NCBI GenBank assembly: GCA_027574665.1
Contig: CM050654.1
Span: 11,898,142 to 11,962,141, forward strand
Source: Rhynochetos jubatus
Lineage: Eukaryota > Chordata > Aves > Eurypygiformes > Rhynochetidae
Direction of reading: 5' to 3'
Length of the DNA: 64,000 bases
A model generated the notes under the pieces. The model ran no database searches, was not told the origin of the DNA, and saw only the letters and a list, made by a program, of their open reading frames with translations. Made by a program: the position numbers and the translations under genes. Shown here piece after piece: positions 49,470 to 59,900 of this stretch (within the stretch, counting starts at the first letter, position 1; each line of letters begins with the position of its first letter).

Positions 49470-50615
49470 GGGATATGAGTCAGGTGAAGAGTAAAGTCAG
49501 GACCCTGAATTTAAGGAAAGTAAACTTCCAGAGGTTCAAGGAGTTAGTCTATAGAATCCCCTTGGAAACTGCTCTCAGGGACAAGGGAGCAGAATAGAGC
49601 TGGCAGATCTTTAAGGACACTTTCTACAAAGCACAAGAGCTCTCAGTCCCTATGTGCAAGAAATCAGGAAAGGAAAGCAAGAGACCGGCATGGATGAGTC
49701 AAGAACTGCTGGTCAAACTAAAGGGCAAGAAGGAAATGGCCAGGCAGTGGAAACAGGGACATGCATCCTGGGAAGAATGTAGGGATTCTGCCCAGTTGTG
49801 CAGGAAGGCCAAGGTATAGCTGGACTTGCATTTGACAAGCGATGTAAAGAATAATAAGAAGGGCTCCTCTAGGTATGTCAGCTTGAAAAGAAAGATCAAA
49901 GAAAGTGTAACCACCTGAAGATCGAGGTTGACAAACTGGTAACAACAAATGAGGAAAAGTCTGAGGTACTCAACAATGTTTTTTGCCTCAGTCTTTACTA
50001 GCAATCTCTCTTCCCACACCTCTCGAGTGGAGCGACCACAAGATGGGACTGGGGGGAGCAAAGTCTCTCCCACTGTAAGTGATCAGGTTTGTGACCACTT
50101 GAGGAACCAGAACATATGTAGGTCTCTAGGACCTGGCAAGATACATGTCAGAGTCCGGAGGAAATTGGCTGATACTGTTGCTAAGTCACTCTACATGATC
50201 CTGCACCTAGGTTGGGGCAATCCTTGGTATCAATACAGGCTGAGGCATGAAGGGATTAAAAGCAGCCCTGGGGAGAAAGACTTTGGAGTGCTGGTGGATG
50301 AAAAGCTGGGCACAAGCTGGCAATGTGTGCTCACAGCCCAAGCAGCCAATAGGATCCTAAGACATGGATCTATTGGAGCAGGTCCAGAGGAGGGCCATAA
50401 TTTTTTTTTCTCCCCAGTGAGGGTGGTGTAACACTGGAACAGGTTGTCTGGAGAGGTGGTAGATGCCCCATCCTTGGTAACATTCAAGGTCAGGCTGGAC
50501 AGGGCTCTGAGGAACCTGATTTAATTGAAGATGTCCCTGCTCATTGCAAGGGAGGTTGTACCAGGTGTCCTTTAAAAATCCCTTCCAACATAAACTATTC
50601 TACAATTCTATGAAA
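49470..50615 (+). mobile_element. CR1 LINE with three internal deletions
   Basis: Sequence from about 49470 follows the CR1 ORF2 consensus between the endonuclease and reverse-transcriptase domains ('ggaccctgaa...aagtaaacttccag', 'ccccttggaaactgc', 'gtaccaggtgtcc' at the 3' end). Three places jump ahead in the consensus. At about 50199 most of the reverse-transcriptase core is skipped. At about 50359 a segment before 'gagcaggtccagaggagggcc' is lost. At about 50398 a segment before 'cagtgagggtggtg' is lost. The copy ends in decayed octamers (ATTCTACA, ATTCTATG). It cannot encode an active enzyme. Confidence 0.85.
49949..50360 (+). pseudogene. CR1 ORF2 (reverse transcriptase) remnant, still open across a deletion
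   Basis: The 160-codon frame starting at 49949 reads as CR1 ORF2 protein: [16 protein letters not shown] near its start, then a GPQDG-like block, DHLRN, and [12 protein letters not shown] up to the first deletion. It continues in the same frame on the far side as [14 protein letters not shown] and [10 protein letters not shown]. The deleted part would hold the catalytic YxDD region, so the product cannot reverse transcribe. After about 50360 the frame leaves the CR1 reading frame at the second deletion. Retention of an open frame over the junction is probably chance plus limited age. Confidence 0.75.
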
Positions 50616-51745
50616 TGAGGGACATATTACAGAATCAGTTTCAACTACAGTGCTGCTCATCTGTGGGAGCTAAGGTAAACTAGATTAAGTCAAGATCCAT
50701 GGAGAGCATAGACCATTTAGGTTTTTATTCAGTATTTTGTACTTAAGTGGAAGTGTTGACTTCTACTCAAAATGAAGTCCAGTTCACATTGTCTCTGAAT
50801 GATCCACAGTCAAGTTGGCAGGTATGGGAATATAGAGTTGAGTCTCTTTCAAAGAAATGAAAATAGAAGACAAGTAATTTTGACTTGCTGCACATGTCTT
50901 CAAACTAGCTCTTCTAATAGTCAGCTCACCCTGTAAATTGAGACTGTGATAACAAAGGAACCTTAAGGGGCTTGAACAACAGTGGAGGCATAATTTCCCC
51001 AGTTCAAACTTAAGAAAAAAAGATTAGTTATCCTTATGCATCTAGGACCAGTCCTTCACATTGCAGAAGCAGCAAAGAGAAAACCAGAGAAGAAAGATCA
51101 CTGACACTGATAGCTTCTTCACTACCCCACACGCTCTGACCCTCAGGGCACGGGGCATAGTTAAACAGCAGCCAAAGCAGAATAAAACAACAGAATCACA
51201 GTTTCTCCACTGAGACCACTTCACACCTCAAGGACCTGCTTACTTTGCTTGTAATCAAAGGAAGACCTAACTTTACTGAAGAGCTTTTTCTCAAGTCTCA
51301 GAAAATTCTTCTTTTCTCCTAGTTTGGTTTCCCAGAGCACTATAAGGAAACCACAAACACAACTCTTGCACTTGACATATGGCATTCTTCTACAGCCTAC
51401 CTCTCAGCAGAGAAAGACCCCTCCTCATCTATTTTTGTTCTCTTCACTTGAGCCCCTCAAACTCATAAACTTGCTACTAAGTCCCTTAAATCCAACCACA
51501 GCTCAATTTTTCCTGTCAGCAATCTTCCTAGATGGCTTTAATGAGGGCTGTAATTATTGCCAGGTGAGTGTAATTACTGTTAACACTGGCCTGGGTTATT
51601 TCAAAGGTTCCTGGTCACAGGCCTTGGGCAGTAAAGGAGTGAGATAAGTGATTTTGGATCTTTTTCTAATTTGAGCTTGCTCCTACAGTTATCTCCTGTA
51701 GCAGATTTTTTTTTCCTTGGTTTTGCATAAGCATGACATGCTGCA
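50616..51745. other. Non-coding DNA, no gene seen
   Basis: Unique AT-rich DNA between CR1 and the LTR. The frames present (up to 107 codons, 51324-51647 plus) are not recognisable. TAAT-rich sequence near 51540-51600 is mildly enhancer-like. Confidence 0.55.
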
Positions 51746-51979
51746 GTGACTGATCTCAGGAGTCTGCACTCTGTTTGGTGCCTGTATTGTAGAAATAGAT
51801 TGGCACTAGGTGCCTGTAGCAAAGCTGTAGTTGTAGGGTGACCTCTGTGAGGTGAGGCTGAGGCAGCCCCGCCCCAGACATGGCTGCCTCCAGCAGGCCC
51901 TGTGGGCCTCACTGCAGCGCACAGCTGCGCCCCTCAGCCACGGGTGTGGCACTGCAGGAGGAACCTGTTTAAGAAAGGA

Positions 51980-51985
51980 TATAAA
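51980..51985 (+). promoter_or_regulatory. TATA box of the solo LTR
   Basis: TATAAA follows 'gaacctgtttaagaaagga' at the place where this LTR type has its promoter. The U3 upstream is GC-rich. Whether it still drives transcription is unknown. Confidence 0.5.
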
Positions 51986-52370
51986 CCCCTCATAGTAGCC
52001 TGAGGGGGAAGTTAGAAGAAGGTGCTTGTGTAGAGCCTGCCTCACAGTGAAGAGCCTTGTGGCACGGCAGAGGGGTACGCCCTGCAGGAACTGTGCTTAT
52101 GGAGAGGTACCCAAGCAGGAGCAGGTTAATCCTGAAGGAGCTGTGACCTGTGGAGATGATCCATGCTGCACCAGAGGAAAACTATGAGGAGAAAGGAGAA
52201 AGAGAGAGGTACTGCTATGGGCTGACTCTCACCTCAATGCTTTAGTATTGCTCAGGGGGAGAGAGGGGTTGGGTGTGAAGGACTGAAATTGAGCTGGGGA
52301 AGAAAGGGATAGGGAAAAGTGGTTTACAGCTTGTCTTTCTTTCTCACCATCTGATTCTGTTTTAACTGGA

Positions 52371-52376
52371 AATAAG
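52371..52376 (+). terminator. Decayed polyadenylation signal of the LTR
   Basis: The R/U5 region has AATAAG where the consensus has AATAAA ('ggaaataaattaac' in related LTRs as I recall them). One substitution probably weakens it. Confidence 0.35.
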
Positions 52377-52537
52377 TTAACTTCCTCTGAGTATGTTTTG
52401 CCCCTGATGGTAACTGGTAAGTGATCTCTGGTTCACCCATGATCCTTGTTTAATCCTGTTTTCTCTCCCTAGGGAAGGGGCAGTGAGTGAGTGTATGGGT
52501 GGAAGGGTTGTTAGCCAGCCAAGGTTAACCTGTCACA

Positions 52538-53834
52538 GATCTAAACTAACTCAAAATCTTGTACTTCAGATATATCTTTGCATCATTAGTCTCTTATTCA
52601 TTGGCTAAGTTGGAAAGTCAGAGGTGTTTACTTTTGCTGTTTCTTTCTGTAGCTAAAGACTAATGGATTTAATGTCACTTATTTACAGAAAACTGAGAAG
52701 GTTGGAGGAAGTTGCTCAAGGTGAGCACCCTCTGATCTTTAGGATGTTTGTAGATAGCCTCAGTTGCTTGAGTTAATTACAGCTGAAGAATAGTCTAGGA
52801 TAAGAATTGTCCCTGCTGCTGCAAGGCCTTTTGCATTCACCTGTATGCTGGAAAATTCCTGGGAGTCCTCATGCAGAGTGAGACCAATGTAAATATGGGC
52901 TCTGACTGTGATAATGTCTCTCTTAAATGTTGCAGGCTGTATGTGAATCACTTCCCAAGTTCATTCTTCTAGTAATTCTGTCCAATTAAGAAATCTGAAG
53001 AAATCCCACACCCCACCTGTTATAAACATACAAAACCAACCAAACATAAAATATAAAGCATGTGACTAAATTGTTTACTCTGAATCACTCCCTCAACTGA
53101 ATGATGTCCTGGCAGGTGGTTGGAGCTGTAAATATAGTTACAGAGACTGTCTAGAAGTGAAAGATTGCTATTTTGTCATCTAGTATGATTTGTTCAGAGC
53201 TAGTAACTTGTTCTGAGCCCTGAATGTTGGGTGTCTTCAAGCTGTACAAGACTGAAATGCAAATTCTTCTAGTAGAACTCTTGCATACAGGTTGGTATGT
53301 GTCATGTTGGAGATGGAGAGGGAAAGGATTCTTGTAAAATTACTGTTGTGTTTGGTTTTTTTATAAGGACTTTTCTGATTAGAAATGACTCAAGGTTTTT
53401 TATTTAATGGAATGATCTAGAATGTTGTGGTAGGGACCTCAAGTTGTCTAAACCACCAAGGTGTATGCAAATAAAATGTATCGATACTTCCAACACCTTC
53501 CAGTTATATTAATCCACGTTGTGCACATTCCTGATAGTGTTTTGACTTTGATTTTTTTCATGATATAAAAAAGGAAACTTGAGCTGTGAAAAAAGCCCTA
53601 GAAGGTGAGGTGTGAGAGATGTGCATCCTCCTAAGGGCGAAGTCTGAACCTAACAAAGATGTTGTGATGCACAATTTAACACTGCCATCAAATGGCCAAA
53701 TATATTTATTATTGTGCAATGGCATCTCAGCTGACTGTCTATTATAAGCACTCCTAATCCTAGACAGCCTGGTTGAGTCACACAGACTAAAAACAAATCA
53801 ACAATGCTTTTAGTTTTAAGGGTTTGATGGAAAT
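52538..53834. other. Non-coding DNA, no gene seen
   Basis: Unique sequence after the LTR with no recognisable gene or repeat. Confidence 0.55.
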
Positions 53835-53975
53835 ACAGGCCTGATCCTGCAGCAAGCTTTGGGAGGAGGGGTTAAGTCTTAAGAGATGCCTTGCAAGTGC
53901 CTACAGGGCTCTGTGCAGGCATGGATGTTCATTTATGGGAGTGGAGTCCTTTATAGGATCCAGACTTTTCTTTAT
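53835..53975. repeat. Ancient MITE-like repeat fragment, tentative
   Basis: 'caggcctgatcctgcagcaag' near 53840 and the matching inverse-type 'ttataggatccagac' near 53951 resemble the ends of an old amniote palindromic repeat. As I remember it, that repeat begins and ends 'gggcctgatcctgca...tgcaggatcaggccc'. The interior is diverged. Confidence 0.4.
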
Positions 53976-56900
53976 TATGAAAATAAAAATCTTAGTAATG
54001 AGAAAAATCACTTGGTACATTAGTTGTTTGCAGCTTTCATACTGCTTGCCTTGAAAAGAAATATTCCCAAACAGTTGCATTCTGTCCCCAAAATTCTGTA
54101 ATAAACATGCAAACTGGATATAGGATCTAGTAGTGCAAGCTAATCATGGTCTGTCACAGCAGAGGCAGATGAGCAAGTGTACAAGGAGGCGCATACTGGA
54201 GTGAAACTCAGTAAAGAAACAGACTGTCTTTGGTGACTGTTAATCACAGATTGGCAAAAAGCTTTGTGATAGCACAGGGTGGGTCTCCGGGTGAGCTAGG
54301 CAACATAGATGTGTCTAGCAATGAGCACAGGTAGAAACTGCATTTACCTTTTCTTCCCCATACTCTAAGTTATGCTGAACAGCACCATGCGGGTGCGTTT
54401 TGCTACTTTGCTGCCTCTTGCTTCTGTTCCAATTAGGAATGGAATTACCACACGGGAACATTTTGCAATGTCAGTACAGACCTATGTAAGTAGTAAATCT
54501 AAACAAGTACATCTACACACAACTAACATAAAAGCTACCCAACACATGTGGGACATGTAGTTCAGTAATCACTCATAGCCAGAAAGTATCAAAACGCTCC
54601 TTTTGACTGTGTATTATCAACTGTGCTGACTGGGGGTGTGCCATAAAACCCTGGGGATGGCAATGTTAGTTTTAATTCTAGCTACTGACTTAAAAGTCTC
54701 TTGGAAAACCTTACAGAGCCACAACACCACCCTGCCTTTCTTCCCTGACCAGTTATAACATTGTTCCCTCATGCAAAATTGAAAAAACAACCTCAGTGGT
54801 ATCCTTGAGATGCTGTTGAGACAACCATGTTCTGGCTGTTGTCTAAGTAGATTACTTCTGTTTGTGTCAACAAATGCAGCCTCTCATGGCTGTTCCTGTC
54901 CAGGACCTCCAGGCTTTGCAGATGGTTGCTTCAGGGCTTTGGAGAAGGTGTAGCCTAGGGCTGCTGTGTGTGTTCACCTGGCACTGGTGCAAAACCTCTC
55001 ATGGTACAGCTGCTCCTTACCACATGCTGACAGTTTGTCACAGGGGAAATGTATAATGTCTTTAAAAATATTTGGCACATTGTCTTGGGATTTGTTCTAC
55101 TTTGCTGATTTCTCTCTATATATTCAGACATCAGAGATGCTGAAAGGACTGTCAGTTTTTTGTGTTATAGAAAATATCAGCAAGTACCATTACTGGTACT
55201 GTCTTCTAACTTAATAAAATTATATCTTGATGAGATTTGGGGTCTACATCACATTTCAAAACATTCTTTGTCTTTCATTTAAGCCAGTTTTCTGTGTGCA
55301 GGTACAAAGGAGATGAAGGATAATGTATCTAATGTACACTGAACGGCAAAAATAGTTTTGCACTAGACTATAAACATTAGTTGATTGTCAGTCATTACTG
55401 ATAGATAAAATATGCCAGTTAAAATCCACTTGATGAGTATGATGAAATTGCTTGTAGTTTGTATTCACTAGTATAGCAATTTCAGTAAACTAATGCATTA
55501 GAGGTACATAGTTTTTTTTTCCTGCTTATATTTATTGCTCTAAGACAGATGTTCTGTGGAACCAACACAAACTCCTTCATGTTACATAGGTCTATATATT
55601 TTATTGAATACAATGAGCCCTAGCAACCCCTCAATGTTACTGTTCATTTGAGTTCAATATAAAAATAAATCTGAACTTGTGATTGATTTGATCTCATGCA
55701 TTCCCCATTTTCTGTAACACTTTAAAAATAAACATCCTGCAGTCTTAAAATAAAGCTGCATTTATTATTGAAATCCCCGCTTAAATTTCTAACAGAGTAC
55801 TCCTTGCTGCTTTAATTCGGTTCTGAAGAGCCTCATCCTGGGCAGATGCTCTGACAATCACAATCCATGTTTTATCTAGTCTTGGAGAATTCTTTCACAC
55901 TAAATTTATATAAATATAGTGTAGATGTAGACTTTTCCATTGCATTTGTCTCAGCTGCTCTAGAGAATTTATGCTAACACTATCTTCTCTAATCTTTGCT
56001 TTCAATGTATAACTGCATGTCTGGAGAGAAAAAATTATTTCAGATCTGTCTGCCATAAGGATTTTATCAAAGGCTTAATGGTTTATATTCAGCTTTACTG
56101 ACAACACCCACCTTTTTAATTGCAACTGTTTTACACCCAGGAAACAGGCTTAGTTGTCTTTCTGTTGTCCACCTTCCATATTCTATTCCGTCCTCTTACC
56201 TGTCTGAAAGATGTGAGCGTCTCCTCAGTGTTTTGTTTGGTGGTATCTGTTGCTTATGTACTATTGGTTTTATACTTATTAATGCAGCATCTTATCTCCT
56301 AGTTCTTTTTAGTGAGTGCTCAAGCTGTGAGGGACTTGTATTCAACATCTATTAGACATCTGTGTGTCTGAACAGTTTTGTGTGGTTGTGCATATGCAGT
56401 AGGACTTTCCTGTTGTTCACAATTAAAAATGCATTTTTATTCTCCCTGGTGGTCTGCAGAAAGCACACTGGCAAGTATGAGGATAAGAACGGTTTTCTGT
56501 GAGCCATTGGTTATACCCTGCTTTGTTACCTTTTCTGTCAAGCACATTATGGAGTATAGAATTTTTTTTTAAGATACAACTTCACAGATTTAGTTCCTCT
56601 AGTACTTTGTAATGTTGCTCCTTTCACAGATCAAAATGTCACCTTTGTAAGGTGGTTGCCTTGAAAGTAATCCAAATGGTAGTGTGGGGAAACATCTGTC
56701 TTGCCCATTTAGTCCACATAATGAGATTCCATTGTTGCTCTAAGTTACAAATCTTACCAATTCACAGCTTTCCTGCAGCTAATCTTTCAGTGCTAGTCTC
56801 ACTAAAGATTCACTTCAGTTTGTGTGCCCCCACTCAGCCCATCATTTTTCATTAAAAAAAAAGTATTTAAGTATCTTATTCTCCCCCACTTTTTTTTAAT

Positions 56901-59900
56901 TCTCCCTAATTGAAATAGGCTCCACATCTTGTGTAGAAGTCTGTAGCAATTCCTTAGGGTCTTTGAAATGGTCCCGTCAAGTTCTCAGACTTTAAATGGT
57001 GACACTGTAGCACTTTTCATAGTAGGCATGCTGACAATAAAGTGATAGTGAACATATCCAAATAAGTAATCAACAGAATCATAGCATATTAACCACCTCA
57101 TTTGTTGGTTGCCATAGATAACTGAAAGTATTTTTTCTTTAGGAAAAATTGTAAAACTGAAGCTTATAACAAATAGGCCATGAACATGACCTCTACATGT
57201 ACCTGCTAAAAAGGAATCATTCCCTTTCTCAGTTCCAGTAGAAAAGAAGTAACACTTTGCTGCTGGCCACTGTGGTGCTGCCTAATGCTTCGCTACAGGT
57301 AAGAAATCACATCAACCCACTTTAACTGCTGTATGTCTTGAGCTTCTGGGGTTTGGTTTCAAGTCATCACATTGTATGCTGCACAGAGCTTATGAGAAAC
57401 TAAGTTAATTGTCTTTGTCCATCTTTGTCCTTGTCATCTATTTATGAAAATGACAGCAGGTCCTCTGCAGAGCTGGAGAAGGGTAGATTAATCTGTGGGC
57501 TGAGACTGCCCAATACATTTTACTTCTGTCTTTAAGGTCTCTATTCCTCACAATAATAAAACAAAGCGAAAGTCACAGGAAAGTCTTACTAATATTCCTT
57601 AAAGTGGTTAACTGGTTTTCTCTTTACAATTTGCATGCTTTTGAGGGAGTAGCCTTTCCCTGCATGTCCTGAATTTCAATTCTTTGACCACGGTGCCCTC
57701 TGTGTCCAAATAGTGACTGTTCAGGTAATTCATTTTTACGTAGCTCTGTTCTGAGTACTGACAAGTGACATGATTTTAGGAATGATTACAATGGACAACC
57801 CTGTTACTAAATAAAAAATGCGATGTCGTTAAGGGTACGATAGGCAAATACCATAACTATAAAAATTCCTCTGGAAGGGTACTACATATAGATCTCAAAG
57901 AGGCTGAGGAAACTCAGTGCAATGCTAACTAATTGTTGGCTCATTCAGACAGAGGGAAGGAGACCAGATCCTCAGCTAGTGCAAGGTAGCCTATTTCCGT
58001 GAAAATTAGTAATGTCTCACCCCTCTTGTGTCAGTAGAGGGCACTTATTTTCCTTTCTGTGTTTGTCACACATCATCCTGACTCCTTCCCAAGCTACGAA
58101 TATGAGAAAAGGGGCACTATCGTTCCCATGATGTAGCGGAGCCCTTCCCCAGGGACTTCAGCTGTCTTTCAGGAGCTGGATCTTCAAACCCAAACACTGC
58201 AGCATCTGAGCCCCAGCTCAGCACACAGGGGTCTCATTTGTTGATAATGCTGCTCCATCAGTTTAGTGGCATTAGAGTAGCTGAATTGGGCCCATTATGG
58301 TCTGTTCAAGTGACAGAAGAAATTGCAGCTATAACTCAATTTCCCCTTTATTCCTGAGCCATTTTAAGTACTAACTTGGCTTCTAGACACCCCCCTCATG
58401 GCCCTCTGAGGTTGCTAGAAGTTGAACAGCACATAAAGGTGCAATGCTGTTTTCTTCATAAACGAGAAGTACTGTTTGGATCTATAAGGGGAGTACATAT
58501 TACATATCCAAGCATACAGAAACATAACAGAGCACCCGTGAGAGCTGAGAATGGCTTCAGAAAACAATCTATAAATTGCCAGTGTTATCTTTCTGACAGC
58601 CTCCTAATCTCTGCAGGTTGTTGTTAAGAGCTGCATTAAACTAGCCTGTCATTGATCCCAGCTCTCACTGCTTCTCAAAGAGATGCACTTCCTGTGATCA
58701 ATTAGAAAAAGAGGCAACAGCTTCTTAAAAGCATCTTTACAACAGGACTCTGCAATAACATATCTTCCCAAAATGTGTATCTCTGACATTTACATCACAC
58801 CTTGTCAAAGAACAGCTAGCATTTGCACCAATAACATGATTCAGTCTTCTGAAATAAGTAAAAAAGCTTAACTTCCTCATGTTGAGTCATCATTCTCACC
58901 TCCAACTTCACCCCCAACAGAAACAGTTATGCTAAAATAGTGGTTTCAGTTTCTTGCTAGTCATTTAATTTTGAGTCAGCTTTACATAAGCTCTGGATAG
59001 GAAGTAGACTCCTCTGTGATGTGAGGGAAACAGAATGTGAACTTTCTGGCTTACTGTCCAGATGGGGCATAGAAACTTAACTACTCCTAAGAAAAATACT
59101 CAAAAAGGCATAGGGTGTGACTGTCTTAAGCAATAAGGGGTTAGCTTTGATGACCAATTATTTTCCTATTATGGAAATTTTTTCTGTTGACTTCAGCAGT
59201 AGGTGGATAAGGTAAAGTTCCTTTTTATCCCCATTCCAGCCAAGGTGAAGCTCCATTGTGTTGCTTATCTTATGTTTGTTTAATATGTACCTACCTCAAA
59301 GAGGCTGCTGTCCAAGCACTGGAAGATGATCAGCTCCCTGGTTTCTCTGCAGAAACATGAATGTGGGATGGAGAAAAGGATGTGGAGAGGGAAATAATGC
59401 TATATTCTGTTTCTTAGTATGGTAATTGTTATGTTTATGCTAGACTATTTAATTCCAGAATAGCTTGTGTCACAAATATCAACACTGGACTTCCATGTAC
59501 CACTCCTATTTCCTTTCTCTTTTAAATCTTTTTATGATTAAAAATTAGAGATTGGCCTTGCAACTACTTTTTTTAATACGTGGAGTAGCCTGTCACCTTA
59601 ACAAGGAAATGCATTTGAAGAACAAGATAATGATCTTTTGAAATTAAAATGCATATTCTCCCCACTTACTGAACTATGGCAAATAAAGTAGCACAAATTC
59701 TCATGGACTAGTTTTCCATTTCACATCTTAGCAGCCACTGACACTGACAAAGAAAGCAAATTTTGGTATGCCTTAGCCTTTAGAAATCTCAAGTTGAGAC
59801 ATTCTAAAATTGCAGTAAAAGGATGGATCTGTTTCAGTGTGCACTTGCAACACTCCATATAATTAGCAGGCTAAGCAGTAGAGCTGTATTTAGCTCACTA

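Larger units (their letters stand above)
51800..52537 (+). mobile_element. Solo LTR, avian ERV-L-like
   Basis: From 'gctgtagttgtagggtgacc' (about 51826) to 'aaggttaacctgtcaca' (ending 52537), the sequence tracks an avian ERV-L-type LTR in order. It has a GC-rich U3 with 'cccagacatggctgcc', TATAAA at 51980-51985, the 'gcacggcagagggg' block, 'ctcaccatctgattctgttttaactgg', 'ttaacttcctctga' and the 'cagccaaggttaac' end. No internal viral genes lie on either side, so it is a solo LTR left by recombination. The left edge is uncertain (51750-51826), and I found no clear target-site duplication. Identification is from memory. Confidence 0.7.

Noticed and set aside
57233-57298. 66-nt plus-strand segment between TTTCTCAG and CAGGTAAGAAA as an exon
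   Set aside because: Two frames have early stops and the third is Cys/Trp-rich and not protein-like. It could at most be a non-coding exon.
58150-58300. Another possible ancient palindromic repeat ('gaattgggcccattatgg')
   Set aside because: Only one short block matches; no partner arm was found.
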